From positions 496,001-560,000 of the forward strand of contig NZ_JAGGLC010000001.1 of assembly GCF_017874235.1 (NCBI RefSeq): 64,000 nucleotides of DNA, in the 5' to 3' direction. Below the pieces are notes generated by a model that was not told the origin of the DNA, did no database searches, and saw only the letters and a list, made by a program, of their open reading frames with translations. Origin of the DNA: Halolamina salifodinae. GTDB taxonomy: Archaea > Halobacteriota > Halobacteria > Halobacteriales > Haloferacaceae. The position numbers were made by a program, and so were the translations under genes. Below are positions 33,065 through 41,082 of the stretch, one piece after another (within the stretch, counting starts at the first letter, position 1; the number at the start of each line of letters is the position of its first letter).

Positions 33065-35512
33065 ATGAAAGTGGTCGTAATGGTTATGCACGTCGCCCGG
33101 CAAGGACGACCCCAGATGGGGACGACACAGGAGCAGTTCAACGTCGGCGGGATGTCCTGCTCGTTCTGTGCGGAGAGCATCGAGAAGGCGTACCGCCGCA
33201 CCGACGGCGTTGCCGACGTGGACGTGAGCCTCGCCCACGAGGAGGTGCTCGTGCAGTACGACGCGGATCGGATCAGCGAGGTCGACGTGAAGGACACACT
33301 CCGCGACCTCGGCTACACCATCCGCGATCCGGACAAGGAGAAACGGTACGAGGAGCAGCAGGCCGAACTCGCTGACGGCAAACGCCGCCTCGTCCTTGCG
33401 GGGAGCGCGTCCATCGTCGTCGCCGCGCTGATGAGTTGGATGATCATCGTGACGGGGCGTTTCGAGTCGGAGTCGCTGGCGATGGACCTCGTTACGCTCG
33501 CGTTGGCCCTCGGAACGATGTTCGGTCCCGGCCGCTACATCAAGGAGAAGGCCTATCAGAGCCTTCGCCGAGGCATCCTCAATCAGCACGTCCTGCTGGA
33601 GGCGGGGGCGTTCGCCGGCCTGCTCGGCGGGTTTCTCGGCCTGTTCGTCTTCGCCGACTTCCCGACCGTCCACTTCTTTGCGGTTTCCGTGTTCATCACC
33701 ACCTACCACATCCTCTCGGAATACACGAGCCTTATCGTCCGCACGCGGGCCTCACAGGCCGTCCAGAGCCTCCTCGACCTCCGACCAGACACCGCACGCC
33801 GCGTCACCAGCGAGGCGCGAAGCGCCTCGGACCGGCCGAGCGGGGAGAGCAATGGCGACCAAAAGGGCTCCTCGAAGCGAGCGGGAAGCGATGCGGCCTG
33901 CGAGCAAAGCGACCCACGGGCCGATGAGACCAGCGTCGAGGAAGTGCCCGTCAACGACCTCGATGTCGGTGATCGCGTACGGGTCAAGCCCGGGGAGAGC
34001 ATCCCCGTCGACGGCGAGGTCGTCAACGGCGAGTCGACGGTCGACGAGTCGGTCGCCACCGGCGAGTCCATCCCCGAGGAGAAATCCCCGGACGACGAGG
34101 TGATCGGCGGTAGCGTCAACCAGACGGGCACACTCCTCGTCGAGATGACCGCCACGGGCGAGGACGCGTTCCTGAACCAGGTCGCCCACGAGATCGAGGA
34201 AGCGCGGGCGATGAAACCCGGTATCATCAAGCTGGCCGACCGCGTCCTCAGGTACTTCGTCCCCGCCGTTCTGATCATCGCCACGCTGGCCTTCGTGTTC
34301 TGGCTGGTCGCGCCGCTCGCGTGGGGTGCCGATCCGAACGTCCGTCGGGGCGCCTTCGCCGCCTTGGCCGTCCTCGTCCTCGGGTACCCCTGTGCGCTGG
34401 GGATGGCGACGCCGCTGGCGCTGATCCGGGGGGGTGGCAAGGCCGCGAACCGCGGCATCCTGATGCGGTCGGGTGACGCCTTTCAGGTATCCCCCGATAT
34501 TGACCACGTTGTGCTGGACAAGACCGGCACGATCACCGTCGGCGCGCCAGCCGTCAGCGAGGCCGTCGCGCTCGAAGGCGGGACACGAGGCGGCATCGAG
34601 TCCGAGATGCTGGCGACGGCGGCAAGCGCGGAGGCGTTCTCGGAACATCCGCTCGCGGACGCCGTCCTCGAGTACGCCGACGAGCGCGGCATCGACTACG
34701 ACGATCCCGAAGGGTTCGACTCCATGACGGGCAGGGGCGTCCGCGCGACCGTCGACGGCGACGACGTGCTCGTGGGGAAGCCGGAATGGCTCGATGGGGA
34801 AGGAATCGACATCAGCGGCGCGGCCGACGAGGTTCAGCGGCTCCAGCGCCGCGGTCTCACGGTCTCCGGGGTCACCCGTGACGGCGATCTCGTCGGCCTA
34901 CTCGGCATCGGCGACGGAATCAAGGGCGACGCCGCTGCGACCGTCCGCCGGATGACGGATGCAGGCATCACGCCCGTGATGATCACCGGCGACAATCAGC
35001 GAACGGCCGCGGCGGTCGCCGAGGAGGTCGGCATCGACCGCGTGATGGCCGACGTGCTGCCCGACGAGAAGCGCGAGGAGATCGGTCGCCTGCAGGACGG
35101 CGGGCACCGCGTCGCGATGGTCGGCGACGGTATCAACGACGCGCCGGCGCTCACGCAGGCGGACATCGGTATCGCCATCGGGGCAGGCACCGATATCGCC
35201 ATCGAATCGGCAGACATCGTCCTGATGGGCGACCGGCTTGGCGGCGTGATGGACGCCCACGAGATCGGGACGGAGAGCTACCGGAAGACCCGACAGAATC
35301 TCGCTGCGGCGTTCGCGTTCAACGGCATCGGGGTCGCCGCCGCGACGACCGGACTCGTCCACCCGGTGTTTGCGATGATCGCGATGGTGCTATCCGTCTC
35401 GGCGGTGCTGGCCAACAGCTTCGCCGGCCAACTCCTCTCAGGCGAGGGCGTCAACACCGGCTTCAGCGTCGAAAACGGTGACGTGGGCCGTAGAGGAGGG
35501 AACGGCCGTTGA
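33065..35512 (+). CDS. copA: P1B-type heavy-metal-exporting ATPase
   Basis: Pumps Cu+ or a related soft metal out of the cell. About 815 residues from the ATG at 33065 (ATG at 33116 also possible). N-terminal metal-binding domain with GGMSCSFCAESI, membrane helices, actuator TGES (VATGESIPEE), DKTGT phosphorylation site, SEHPLA, and GDGINDAPAL. The transmembrane metal motif reads YPC (GYPCALGMATP) rather than the usual CPC. Residues about 248-289 are a low-complexity insertion before the actuator domain. Assignment to copper comes from the adjacent CopZ-like gene; the YPC motif leaves metal specificity open. Confidence 0.88.
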   Translation: MKVVVMVMHVARQGRPQMGTTQEQFNVGGMSCSFCAESIEKAYRRTDGVADVDVSLAHEEVLVQYDADRISEVDVKDTLRDLGYTIRDPDKEKRYEEQQAELADGKRRLVLAGSASIVVAALMSWMIIVTGRFESESLAMDLVTLALALGTMFGPGRYIKEKAYQSLRRGILNQHVLLEAGAFAGLLGGFLGLFVFADFPTVHFFAVSVFITTYHILSEYTSLIVRTRASQAVQSLLDLRPDTARRVTSEARSASDRPSGESNGDQKGSSKRAGSDAACEQSDPRADETSVEEVPVNDLDVGDRVRVKPGESIPVDGEVVNGESTVDESVATGESIPEEKSPDDEVIGGSVNQTGTLLVEMTATGEDAFLNQVAHEIEEARAMKPGIIKLADRVLRYFVPAVLIIATLAFVFWLVAPLAWGADPNVRRGAFAALAVLVLGYPCALGMATPLALIRGGGKAANRGILMRSGDAFQVSPDIDHVVLDKTGTITVGAPAVSEAVALEGGTRGGIESEMLATAASAEAFSEHPLADAVLEYADERGIDYDDPEGFDSMTGRGVRATVDGDDVLVGKPEWLDGEGIDISGAADEVQRLQRRGLTVSGVTRDGDLVGLLGIGDGIKGDAAATVRRMTDAGITPVMITGDNQRTAAAVAEEVGIDRVMADVLPDEKREEIGRLQDGGHRVAMVGDGINDAPALTQADIGIAIGAGTDIAIESADIVLMGDRLGGVMDAHEIGTESYRKTRQNLAAAFAFNGIGVAAATTGLVHPVFAMIAMVLSVSAVLANSFAGQLLSGEGVNTGFSVENGDVGRRGGNGR
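33806..33930. repeat. repeat-derived low-complexity insertion in the P1B ATPase gene
   Basis: After CACCAG comes a hairpin at 33811-33829 (arms CGAGGCGC / GCGCCTCG, loop GAA) followed by about 100 bases rich in GAGCGxxAGCG-type short motifs. It encodes Ser/Gly/Asp/Ala-rich sequence (RSASDRPSGESNGDQKG and beyond) between conserved blocks. The first hairpin resembles the modular palindromes; the rest does not follow the 5/6-nt linker pattern. Confidence 0.45.
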
Positions 35513-35719
35513 CTAGGGCGCCACGTCGTAGCCCGCGTCTTCGATAGCGGCCTCGACGTCGTCGTCCGCGACATCATCCTCGGCGGCGAGTTCGACAGTA
35601 TTGGCCTCGTGGTCGGCTTCGACCCGGGTGACCCCCTCGAGGTTCCGAAGGGCGTTTTTCACGTTCTGCTCGCAGCCGTTGCACGACATGCCGGTGACGG
35701 AGATCGTTTTGCGCTCCAT
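35513..35719 (-). CDS. copZ: CopZ-like heavy-metal-associated chaperone
   Basis: 68 residues, a single HMA domain with the metal site GMSCNGCEQNV and the usual beta-alpha-beta pattern (KTISVTGMSC, NVKNALRNLEGV, VEADHEANTVEL). Would hand Cu+ to the neighbouring ATPase. Starts at ATG 35719; an in-frame upstream Met exists but the domain begins here. Convergent and directly abutting the ATPase stop codon. Confidence 0.9.
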   Translation of the reverse strand: MERKTISVTGMSCNGCEQNVKNALRNLEGVTRVEADHEANTVELAAEDDVADDDVEAAIEDAGYDVAP

Positions 35720-35771
35720 ACATGTGTGGTGTGGCGCCAGCAACAAATCCGTTGTGAGGATTGTTGGAGTA

Positions 35772-36068
35772 CTACGGAAAGCTTCGCTCCGGCGCGGCCG
35801 CCTCGGCGTCCTCGTTCTCGATCTCCTCGATTCGCTCGTGGAGTTCCTCGACGTCCTCCTCGTCGACGGTGCCCCAGTAGGCGACGATGGCCAGCGAGAG
35901 CAGGAACACGATCCCCCAGCCCACCGTCTCGTAGGCGTCGGGCACGTACTGATTGAAGATGCCGTCGATCACCCCCTCCAGCGAGAAGACGATGATCACC
36001 GGCCCCACCACGTCGCGTGGCAGGAAGTGGTCGACGTACGCACGGAGCACGCGTGGGTCCCAGTCCAT
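35772..36068 (-). CDS. small membrane protein with acidic tail
   Basis: 98 residues from ATG 36068. A DWDPRVLRAYVDHFLPRDVVGPVII start, one or two membrane segments (about 20-35 and 48-66) and a glutamate-rich C-terminal helix (DEEDVEELHERIEEIENEDAEA). Family not recognised; common in haloarchaea as far as I can recall. Function unknown. Confidence 0.6.
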   Translation of the reverse strand: MDWDPRVLRAYVDHFLPRDVVGPVIIVFSLEGVIDGIFNQYVPDAYETVGWGIVFLLSLAIVAYWGTVDEEDVEELHERIEEIENEDAEAAAPERSFP

Positions 36069-36159
36069 ACGGATGCCTCGGCCGGGTGGGAAATCAATCT
36101 CGGGGCGGACGCCGCCGATTGTCGAACGTTTTTCCGCCGGCGCCCCTAGTTTCGCGTAC

Positions 36160-37161
36160 ATGAGCGATACCGATCTCGGCTTCGTACAGTTCGGCGACAG
36201 CGGCCTCCAGACGAGCGAACTCCAGTTCGGCACGTGGCGCTTCGGCCGCGAGACCGAGGAGGGCAACGTCGAGATCGACGAGGGGCAGGCAAAGACCCTG
36301 CTCGATGCCTACGCCGACGCCGGCGGGCGCTATATCGACGCCGCGGACGTCTACGGCGGCGGGAAGGCCGAGGAGTGGATCGGCGACTGGCTGGCCGAGC
36401 GTGACCGGGAGCGCTACACGGTCGCCTCCAAAATCTACTGGCAGATCCGGGAGGACGACCCCAACAGCCGCGGCACGAACCGGAAGAACCTCCGGCACCG
36501 CGTCGACGCCATCCTCGACCGCCTCGACACCGACTACATCGACGTGCTCTATCTCCACCGCTGGGACGGCGAGACGCCAACCCGCGAGACGATGAAGACT
36601 CTCAACGCGCTGGTCGAGGAGGGCAAAGTCCACTACCTCGGCGCGTCGACGCTCCGACCCAACGCCTGGCGCGTCGCGAAGGCCAACGAACTCGCCCGCG
36701 CGGAGGGCTGGGTGCCGTTCTCGGTGCTCCAGCCGCGCTACAACCTCGTCGACCGCGAGGTCGAGGGAGACTACCTCCAGTTCGCCCGCGAGGAGGGGCT
36801 GGCGGTCTGTCCGTGGAGCCCGCTCGGCCAGGGGTTCCTGACCGGGAAGTACGACCGCGAGGAGGGCCTGACCGGCGAATCTCGCGCCGCCGAATCCTCC
36901 CGCTTCGAGAGCGCCTACCTCACCGAGACGAACTTCGACGTGCACGACGTGCTCGATGCCGTCGCCGACGAGGTCGACGCCACGCCCGCGCAGGTCGCGC
37001 TCGCGTGGCTCCAGCACCGTGACGGCGTGACGGCGCCGATTGTGGGGGCCCGAACCGTGGAGCAGCTCGAGGAGAATCTCGCGTCCGCCGAAATCGACCT
37101 CAGTGACGAGCAGGCCGACCGACTGACCGAGGCGAAGGGCGGCCCGTACGCGAACCTCTAA
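36160..37161 (+). CDS. aldo/keto reductase
   Basis: NAD(P)H-dependent oxidoreductase of 333 residues. TIM-barrel family marks: FGTWRFGRETEEG, the catalytic Tyr in YIDAADVYGGGKAEEWIGDWL, Lys in VASKIYWQ, His in LHRWDGETP, and the cofactor-binding C-terminus IVGARTVEQLEENL. The substrate cannot be read from the sequence. Confidence 0.9.
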   Translation: MSDTDLGFVQFGDSGLQTSELQFGTWRFGRETEEGNVEIDEGQAKTLLDAYADAGGRYIDAADVYGGGKAEEWIGDWLAERDRERYTVASKIYWQIREDDPNSRGTNRKNLRHRVDAILDRLDTDYIDVLYLHRWDGETPTRETMKTLNALVEEGKVHYLGASTLRPNAWRVAKANELARAEGWVPFSVLQPRYNLVDREVEGDYLQFAREEGLAVCPWSPLGQGFLTGKYDREEGLTGESRAAESSRFESAYLTETNFDVHDVLDAVADEVDATPAQVALAWLQHRDGVTAPIVGARTVEQLEENLASAEIDLSDEQADRLTEAKGGPYANL

Positions 37162-37227
37162 CAAGGTCAAGCGACGCGTTCTCACGCCACCGGTTTCCTT
37201 ATTCCTCCCCCTCTCCCAGCCACCACC

Positions 37228-38256
37228 ATGGTTGTAGACCTGCGCTCCGACACCGTCACCAGACCGTCCGACGCGATGCGGGACGCCGCCAAGAACGCCG
37301 AGGTCGGCGACGACGTCTACCGCGACGATCCGAGCGTCAACGAACTCGAGCGCCGCGCCGCCGAAATCCTCGGGAAGGAGGCCGGCCTGTTCGTCCCCAG
37401 CGGGACGATGGGCAACCAAGTCGCCATCCGGGCCCACACCGACCGCGGGCAGGAGCTACTGGCCGACGAGCACGCCCACGTCCTCAAGTGGGAACTCGGC
37501 GCCGTCGCCCAACTCAGCAGCCTGCAGACACGCCTGCTTGACTTCGGCGACTCCGGCGCGCCCACACCTGAGCAGGTCGAGGGGGGTATCGTCGAGGAAG
37601 GCCTCCACGAGGCCGGCACGGGGCTGTTCTGTCTGGAGAACACCCACAACTATCGTGGCGGTGTCGCCGTCCCGAAAGAAGAGATCGACGCCGCGGCCGA
37701 AGTCGCCCACGAACACGACGTGCCGGTCCACCTCGACGGCGCGCGCCTGTTCAACGCCGCCGAGGCGCTTTCCACCGACGCCGCCGCGCTCGCGGAGAAC
37801 GTCGACAGCGTGATGTTCTGTCTCTCGAAGGGGCTCGGCGCCCCTGTCGGTTCCATGCTCGTCGGCGATCAGGCGTTCATCGACCGCGCACGCCGCGTCC
37901 GAAAGCTGTTCGGCGGCGGGATGCGCCAGGCCGGCATCATCGCCGCGCCGGGCCTGCTGGCACTGGAGAACCGCGAGCACCTCGCCGACGACCACCGGCG
38001 CGCCGCCCGGATCGCCGAAGACCTCGGCCAGATCGACGGCATCGAGACGACCGCGCCCGACAGCAACATCGTCGTCGCCGACGTGGCCGACACGGGGCTG
38101 AACGCCGAGGAGTTCGTCGGCCAGATCGAACAGCACGGCGTGCTCGCGGTCGCGTTCAGCGAGACCACCGTCCGCTTCACCACGAACTGGGACGTGACCG
38201 ACGACGACATCGAGCAGGCAATCGACTCCGTGCGAACGGCGATGGCCGAGACCTAA
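37228..38256 (+). CDS. ltaE: L-threonine aldolase
   Basis: PLP enzyme splitting (allo-)threonine into glycine and acetaldehyde. 342 residues, with DLRSDTVTRPSDAMRDA at the start, VGDDVYRDDPSVNELE, the PLP Lys in MFCLSKGLGAPVGS, and RKLFGGGMRQAG. Ends in a 4-base overlap with the stop of the convergent kinase gene. Confidence 0.92.
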   Translation: MVVDLRSDTVTRPSDAMRDAAKNAEVGDDVYRDDPSVNELERRAAEILGKEAGLFVPSGTMGNQVAIRAHTDRGQELLADEHAHVLKWELGAVAQLSSLQTRLLDFGDSGAPTPEQVEGGIVEEGLHEAGTGLFCLENTHNYRGGVAVPKEEIDAAAEVAHEHDVPVHLDGARLFNAAEALSTDAAALAENVDSVMFCLSKGLGAPVGSMLVGDQAFIDRARRVRKLFGGGMRQAGIIAAPGLLALENREHLADDHRRAARIAEDLGQIDGIETTAPDSNIVVADVADTGLNAEEFVGQIEQHGVLAVAFSETTVRFTTNWDVTDDDIEQAIDSVRTAMAET

Positions 38257-40964
38257 TCGGTCACGAACTCGAAGCGCGCGCCGCCCTCCTCGCTCGCCGT
38301 CGCCGACACCGACCAGCCGTGGGCCTCGGCGATGCTCTGGACGATGGGGAGGCCGAACCCAGTCCCCTCGTCGCTGGTCGTGACGCCCGTGTCGAACGGC
38401 TCGATATCGGGGTCGATCCCGGGACCGTCGTCGGCGACGTAGAAGCCCGCCGGCCGCCGCAGGTCGCCGACCGTGACCGTCGGCGTCTCGCCGGCGTGCT
38501 CGATGCTGTTCCGGTAGAGGTTCTCGAACAGTTCGATCAGGCGCTCGGGGTCGGCGTCGATATCCCGGCCGCTCTCGACGCGCAGCGACGCGTCGCCGGT
38601 GGCGACGTGGCTCCAGGCCTCGTGGGTCATCTCCTCGAGGCCGACCGACTCGGTCTCGCCAACGTCCCGGCCCTCACGGGCCAGCGCCAGCAGGTCCGTC
38701 ACGAGGTCGTCCATGCGCTCGATGGCGTCCTCGACGCGGTCGAGATGGGCCTCGTCGCTCGTCTCCCGAACGAGTTCGAGATAGCCCGCGGCGACGTTGA
38801 GCGGGTTCCGGAGGTCGTGGCTCACGACGCTCGCGAACTGGTCGAGGCGCTCGTTCTGCCGGCGGAGTTCAGCCTCGCGCTCGCGTTGCTCGGTCACGTC
38901 CGAGTAGATGGCGTAGCCGGGCGCGCTCTCCTCGCCGACCTCCAGGGGCGTAACCTGTAGCAGGAAATGCTTGGGCCCGGTTGTGGTCTGGCGCTCGACT
39001 TCGGCCTGCACGCGCTCGCCATTGGCGATGCGTTCGTTGTACGACACGGCGTTCTCGTCGCCGTCGGACGGGATGATGAACTCGTCGAGGGACTCGCCGA
39101 TCACCGAGTCGGCGTCGTGGCCGAACGTCTGCTCGAACGCGCCGTTGACCCGGCGAACGATCGGCTTGCCGTCGATCATCTCGTAGGCGACGGCCGCACC
39201 GGGGATGTTCTCGAACAGCGCGTCGAGGCTATCACGCTCGGTCCGGAGGTCCTCCTCGGCGCGCACCCGCTGGAGCGACACCGCGGTGTGGGCCATCAGT
39301 AGCTCTGCGAGGTCGACGTCCTCCTGATCGAACGCCGCTGGCTCGGTCGCAACGGCCTGAAACACGCCGAGATCCCCCAGTGGCACGGAGATGGCCGAGC
39401 GGAACGAGGCGTTGGTCGGGTCGGCGTCGGGGTTGGCGGCGAGATCGTCGACGAGGGACGGTTCGCCGGTGCGGGCGGTCTTGCCGGCCAGCCCCTCCGA
39501 GAGATGCATCGGCCGGCCCGCCTCGGGTGGGACGCCGCCGGACTCGACGACCGGCACGAGCATGTCGTCCTCCCGGAGGTCGATCTTGCACATATCGAGG
39601 GCAAGCACGTCCTCGGCGGCGTCGACCGCGCGGTCGAGCAGTTCGTCCTCCGTTTCGGCGCTTGCGAGCCCCATCGCCGTGGTGTGGAGGCGTTCGATCA
39701 GCCGCCGGGACTCCCGGAGCGCGGCCTCCGAACGGATGCGTTCGAGCGTCGCCTCCGCGTAGCCGACCAGTAGCTCCGCGAGTTCGCGGTCGCTCTCGTC
39801 GAACGTCCCGGTCTCGTCGGAGATGACCTGAAACACGCCGGCGTCGCCGACCGGCACCGAGATAGCCGACCTGATCGACTCGCCGGCCGGGTCGGCGTCG
39901 GGGTTCGTGCGGGCGTCATCGAGCAAGAACGACCGGTTCTCGTTGTACGTCCGGCCGAGAATACCGGCGTCAGTCGAAATCGCCGAAATCTGGTCGATCC
40001 GGCCCGCGACGGGGGTGAGCTCCCCGTCCCGGGCGATGAACAGCACCGACTGATCGAGCGCGAGCACGTCTTCGGCGATATCGACGACGCGGGCGAACAG
40101 CGCCGACTCGCTGTCGGCGTCGATCAGCGACGGCGCCGCACGGTGGAGTCGGGTGATCCGGGCCTGGCGCTGCCGGAGGCTCTCCTCGGCACGGATCCGG
40201 GCGTCGACCTGCGCGCCGTGGTTGGCCAGTAGCTGGCCGAACTCCAGATCGGCCTGGTCGAAGCTCCCGACATCCGGCGAGAGCGCCCCGAGCACGCCGA
40301 CATCGCCAAACGGGATGGCGATTCCGGAGCGCAGCCCCTCGACACGCTGCTCGGCGACGGGGTGGGCGTCGATGTCCTCGATGATGGCTGGCTCGCCGGT
40401 CTGGCGCACCTCCGAGAGGACGCCGAACCCGGGTTCGGCGGTTTCGGGGGCGTCGGGGTCGGTCGAGGCGCCCAGCCGGAAGCTGTCGCCGTCGTAGAGA
40501 TAGAGCACGGCGTTGCCGAAGCCGAGCACTTCCGAGCCGATTTCGACGACGCGCTGGTGAAGCCGCTCGCGGTCCTCGATCCCGATCAGTTCCGCAGAGC
40601 CCTCGTGGAGTCGGGCGATCCGGTCACGGTTCGGGGTGCCGTCGACGGCCGCCCGGACCCGCAGGGCGAGCGAATCGGCATCAGCGTCGGTCTCACCCGA
40701 GCCGTGGGCTGCGGCGCTCCGTACGGGGGGCGTCGAGCCCGCACAGTCGACCACCGGACAGCCAGCGTCGGCGGCCGCCGCGGCCAGCGACGTCGGCAGC
40801 GAGGCGGCACAGACGACGAGACAGTCGGGGGGGGACTCCTCGAAGGCGGCGAGCGCCAGAGCCGGGGCTCGCACGCACCCGGTGAACCCATTCCGATCCA
40901 GGAGGGAGCCGGCCGTGGAACACGGGCTGTCGCCGACGACGAGAATATCGGTACGATGTGACAC
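38253..40964 (-). CDS. multi-GAF/PAS sensor histidine kinase
   Basis: 903 residues, no membrane segments seen, so a soluble sensor. Order: a receiver-like N-terminal domain (about 1-110) with at least six Cys and no clear phospho-Asp site, three GAF domains (about 125-270, 285-425, 440-580), a PAS domain (about 590-690), HisKA with VVSHDLRNPLNVAAGYLEL, and HATPase with N-box FENLYRNSIEHA, G1 ADDGPGIDP and G2 GTGFGLPIV. No response regulator is nearby. The Cys-rich start hints at redox or metal sensing. Confidence 0.9.
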   Translation of the reverse strand: MSHRTDILVVGDSPCSTAGSLLDRNGFTGCVRAPALALAAFEESPPDCLVVCAASLPTSLAAAAADAGCPVVDCAGSTPPVRSAAAHGSGETDADADSLALRVRAAVDGTPNRDRIARLHEGSAELIGIEDRERLHQRVVEIGSEVLGFGNAVLYLYDGDSFRLGASTDPDAPETAEPGFGVLSEVRQTGEPAIIEDIDAHPVAEQRVEGLRSGIAIPFGDVGVLGALSPDVGSFDQADLEFGQLLANHGAQVDARIRAEESLRQRQARITRLHRAAPSLIDADSESALFARVVDIAEDVLALDQSVLFIARDGELTPVAGRIDQISAISTDAGILGRTYNENRSFLLDDARTNPDADPAGESIRSAISVPVGDAGVFQVISDETGTFDESDRELAELLVGYAEATLERIRSEAALRESRRLIERLHTTAMGLASAETEDELLDRAVDAAEDVLALDMCKIDLREDDMLVPVVESGGVPPEAGRPMHLSEGLAGKTARTGEPSLVDDLAANPDADPTNASFRSAISVPLGDLGVFQAVATEPAAFDQEDVDLAELLMAHTAVSLQRVRAEEDLRTERDSLDALFENIPGAAVAYEMIDGKPIVRRVNGAFEQTFGHDADSVIGESLDEFIIPSDGDENAVSYNERIANGERVQAEVERQTTTGPKHFLLQVTPLEVGEESAPGYAIYSDVTEQREREAELRRQNERLDQFASVVSHDLRNPLNVAAGYLELVRETSDEAHLDRVEDAIERMDDLVTDLLALAREGRDVGETESVGLEEMTHEAWSHVATGDASLRVESGRDIDADPERLIELFENLYRNSIEHAGETPTVTVGDLRRPAGFYVADDGPGIDPDIEPFDTGVTTSDEGTGFGLPIVQSIAEAHGWSVSATASEEGGARFEFVTD

Positions 40965-41082
40965 GCGTGGGTACAGCTACTGTGAATCTTGTAAGAGAGT
41001 CGCATATGTGTTTCGGTAGACGGGATCCCGAGCCCACACGGACCCCGGAATCCTTTTGGCCGGCGGTGGACCACTGCCGGTA

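Noticed and set aside
33806..33930. Fourth clear member of the modular palindromic family
   Set aside because: Only its first hairpin fits; the rest does not show the alternating 5/6-nt linkers, so it is listed separately.
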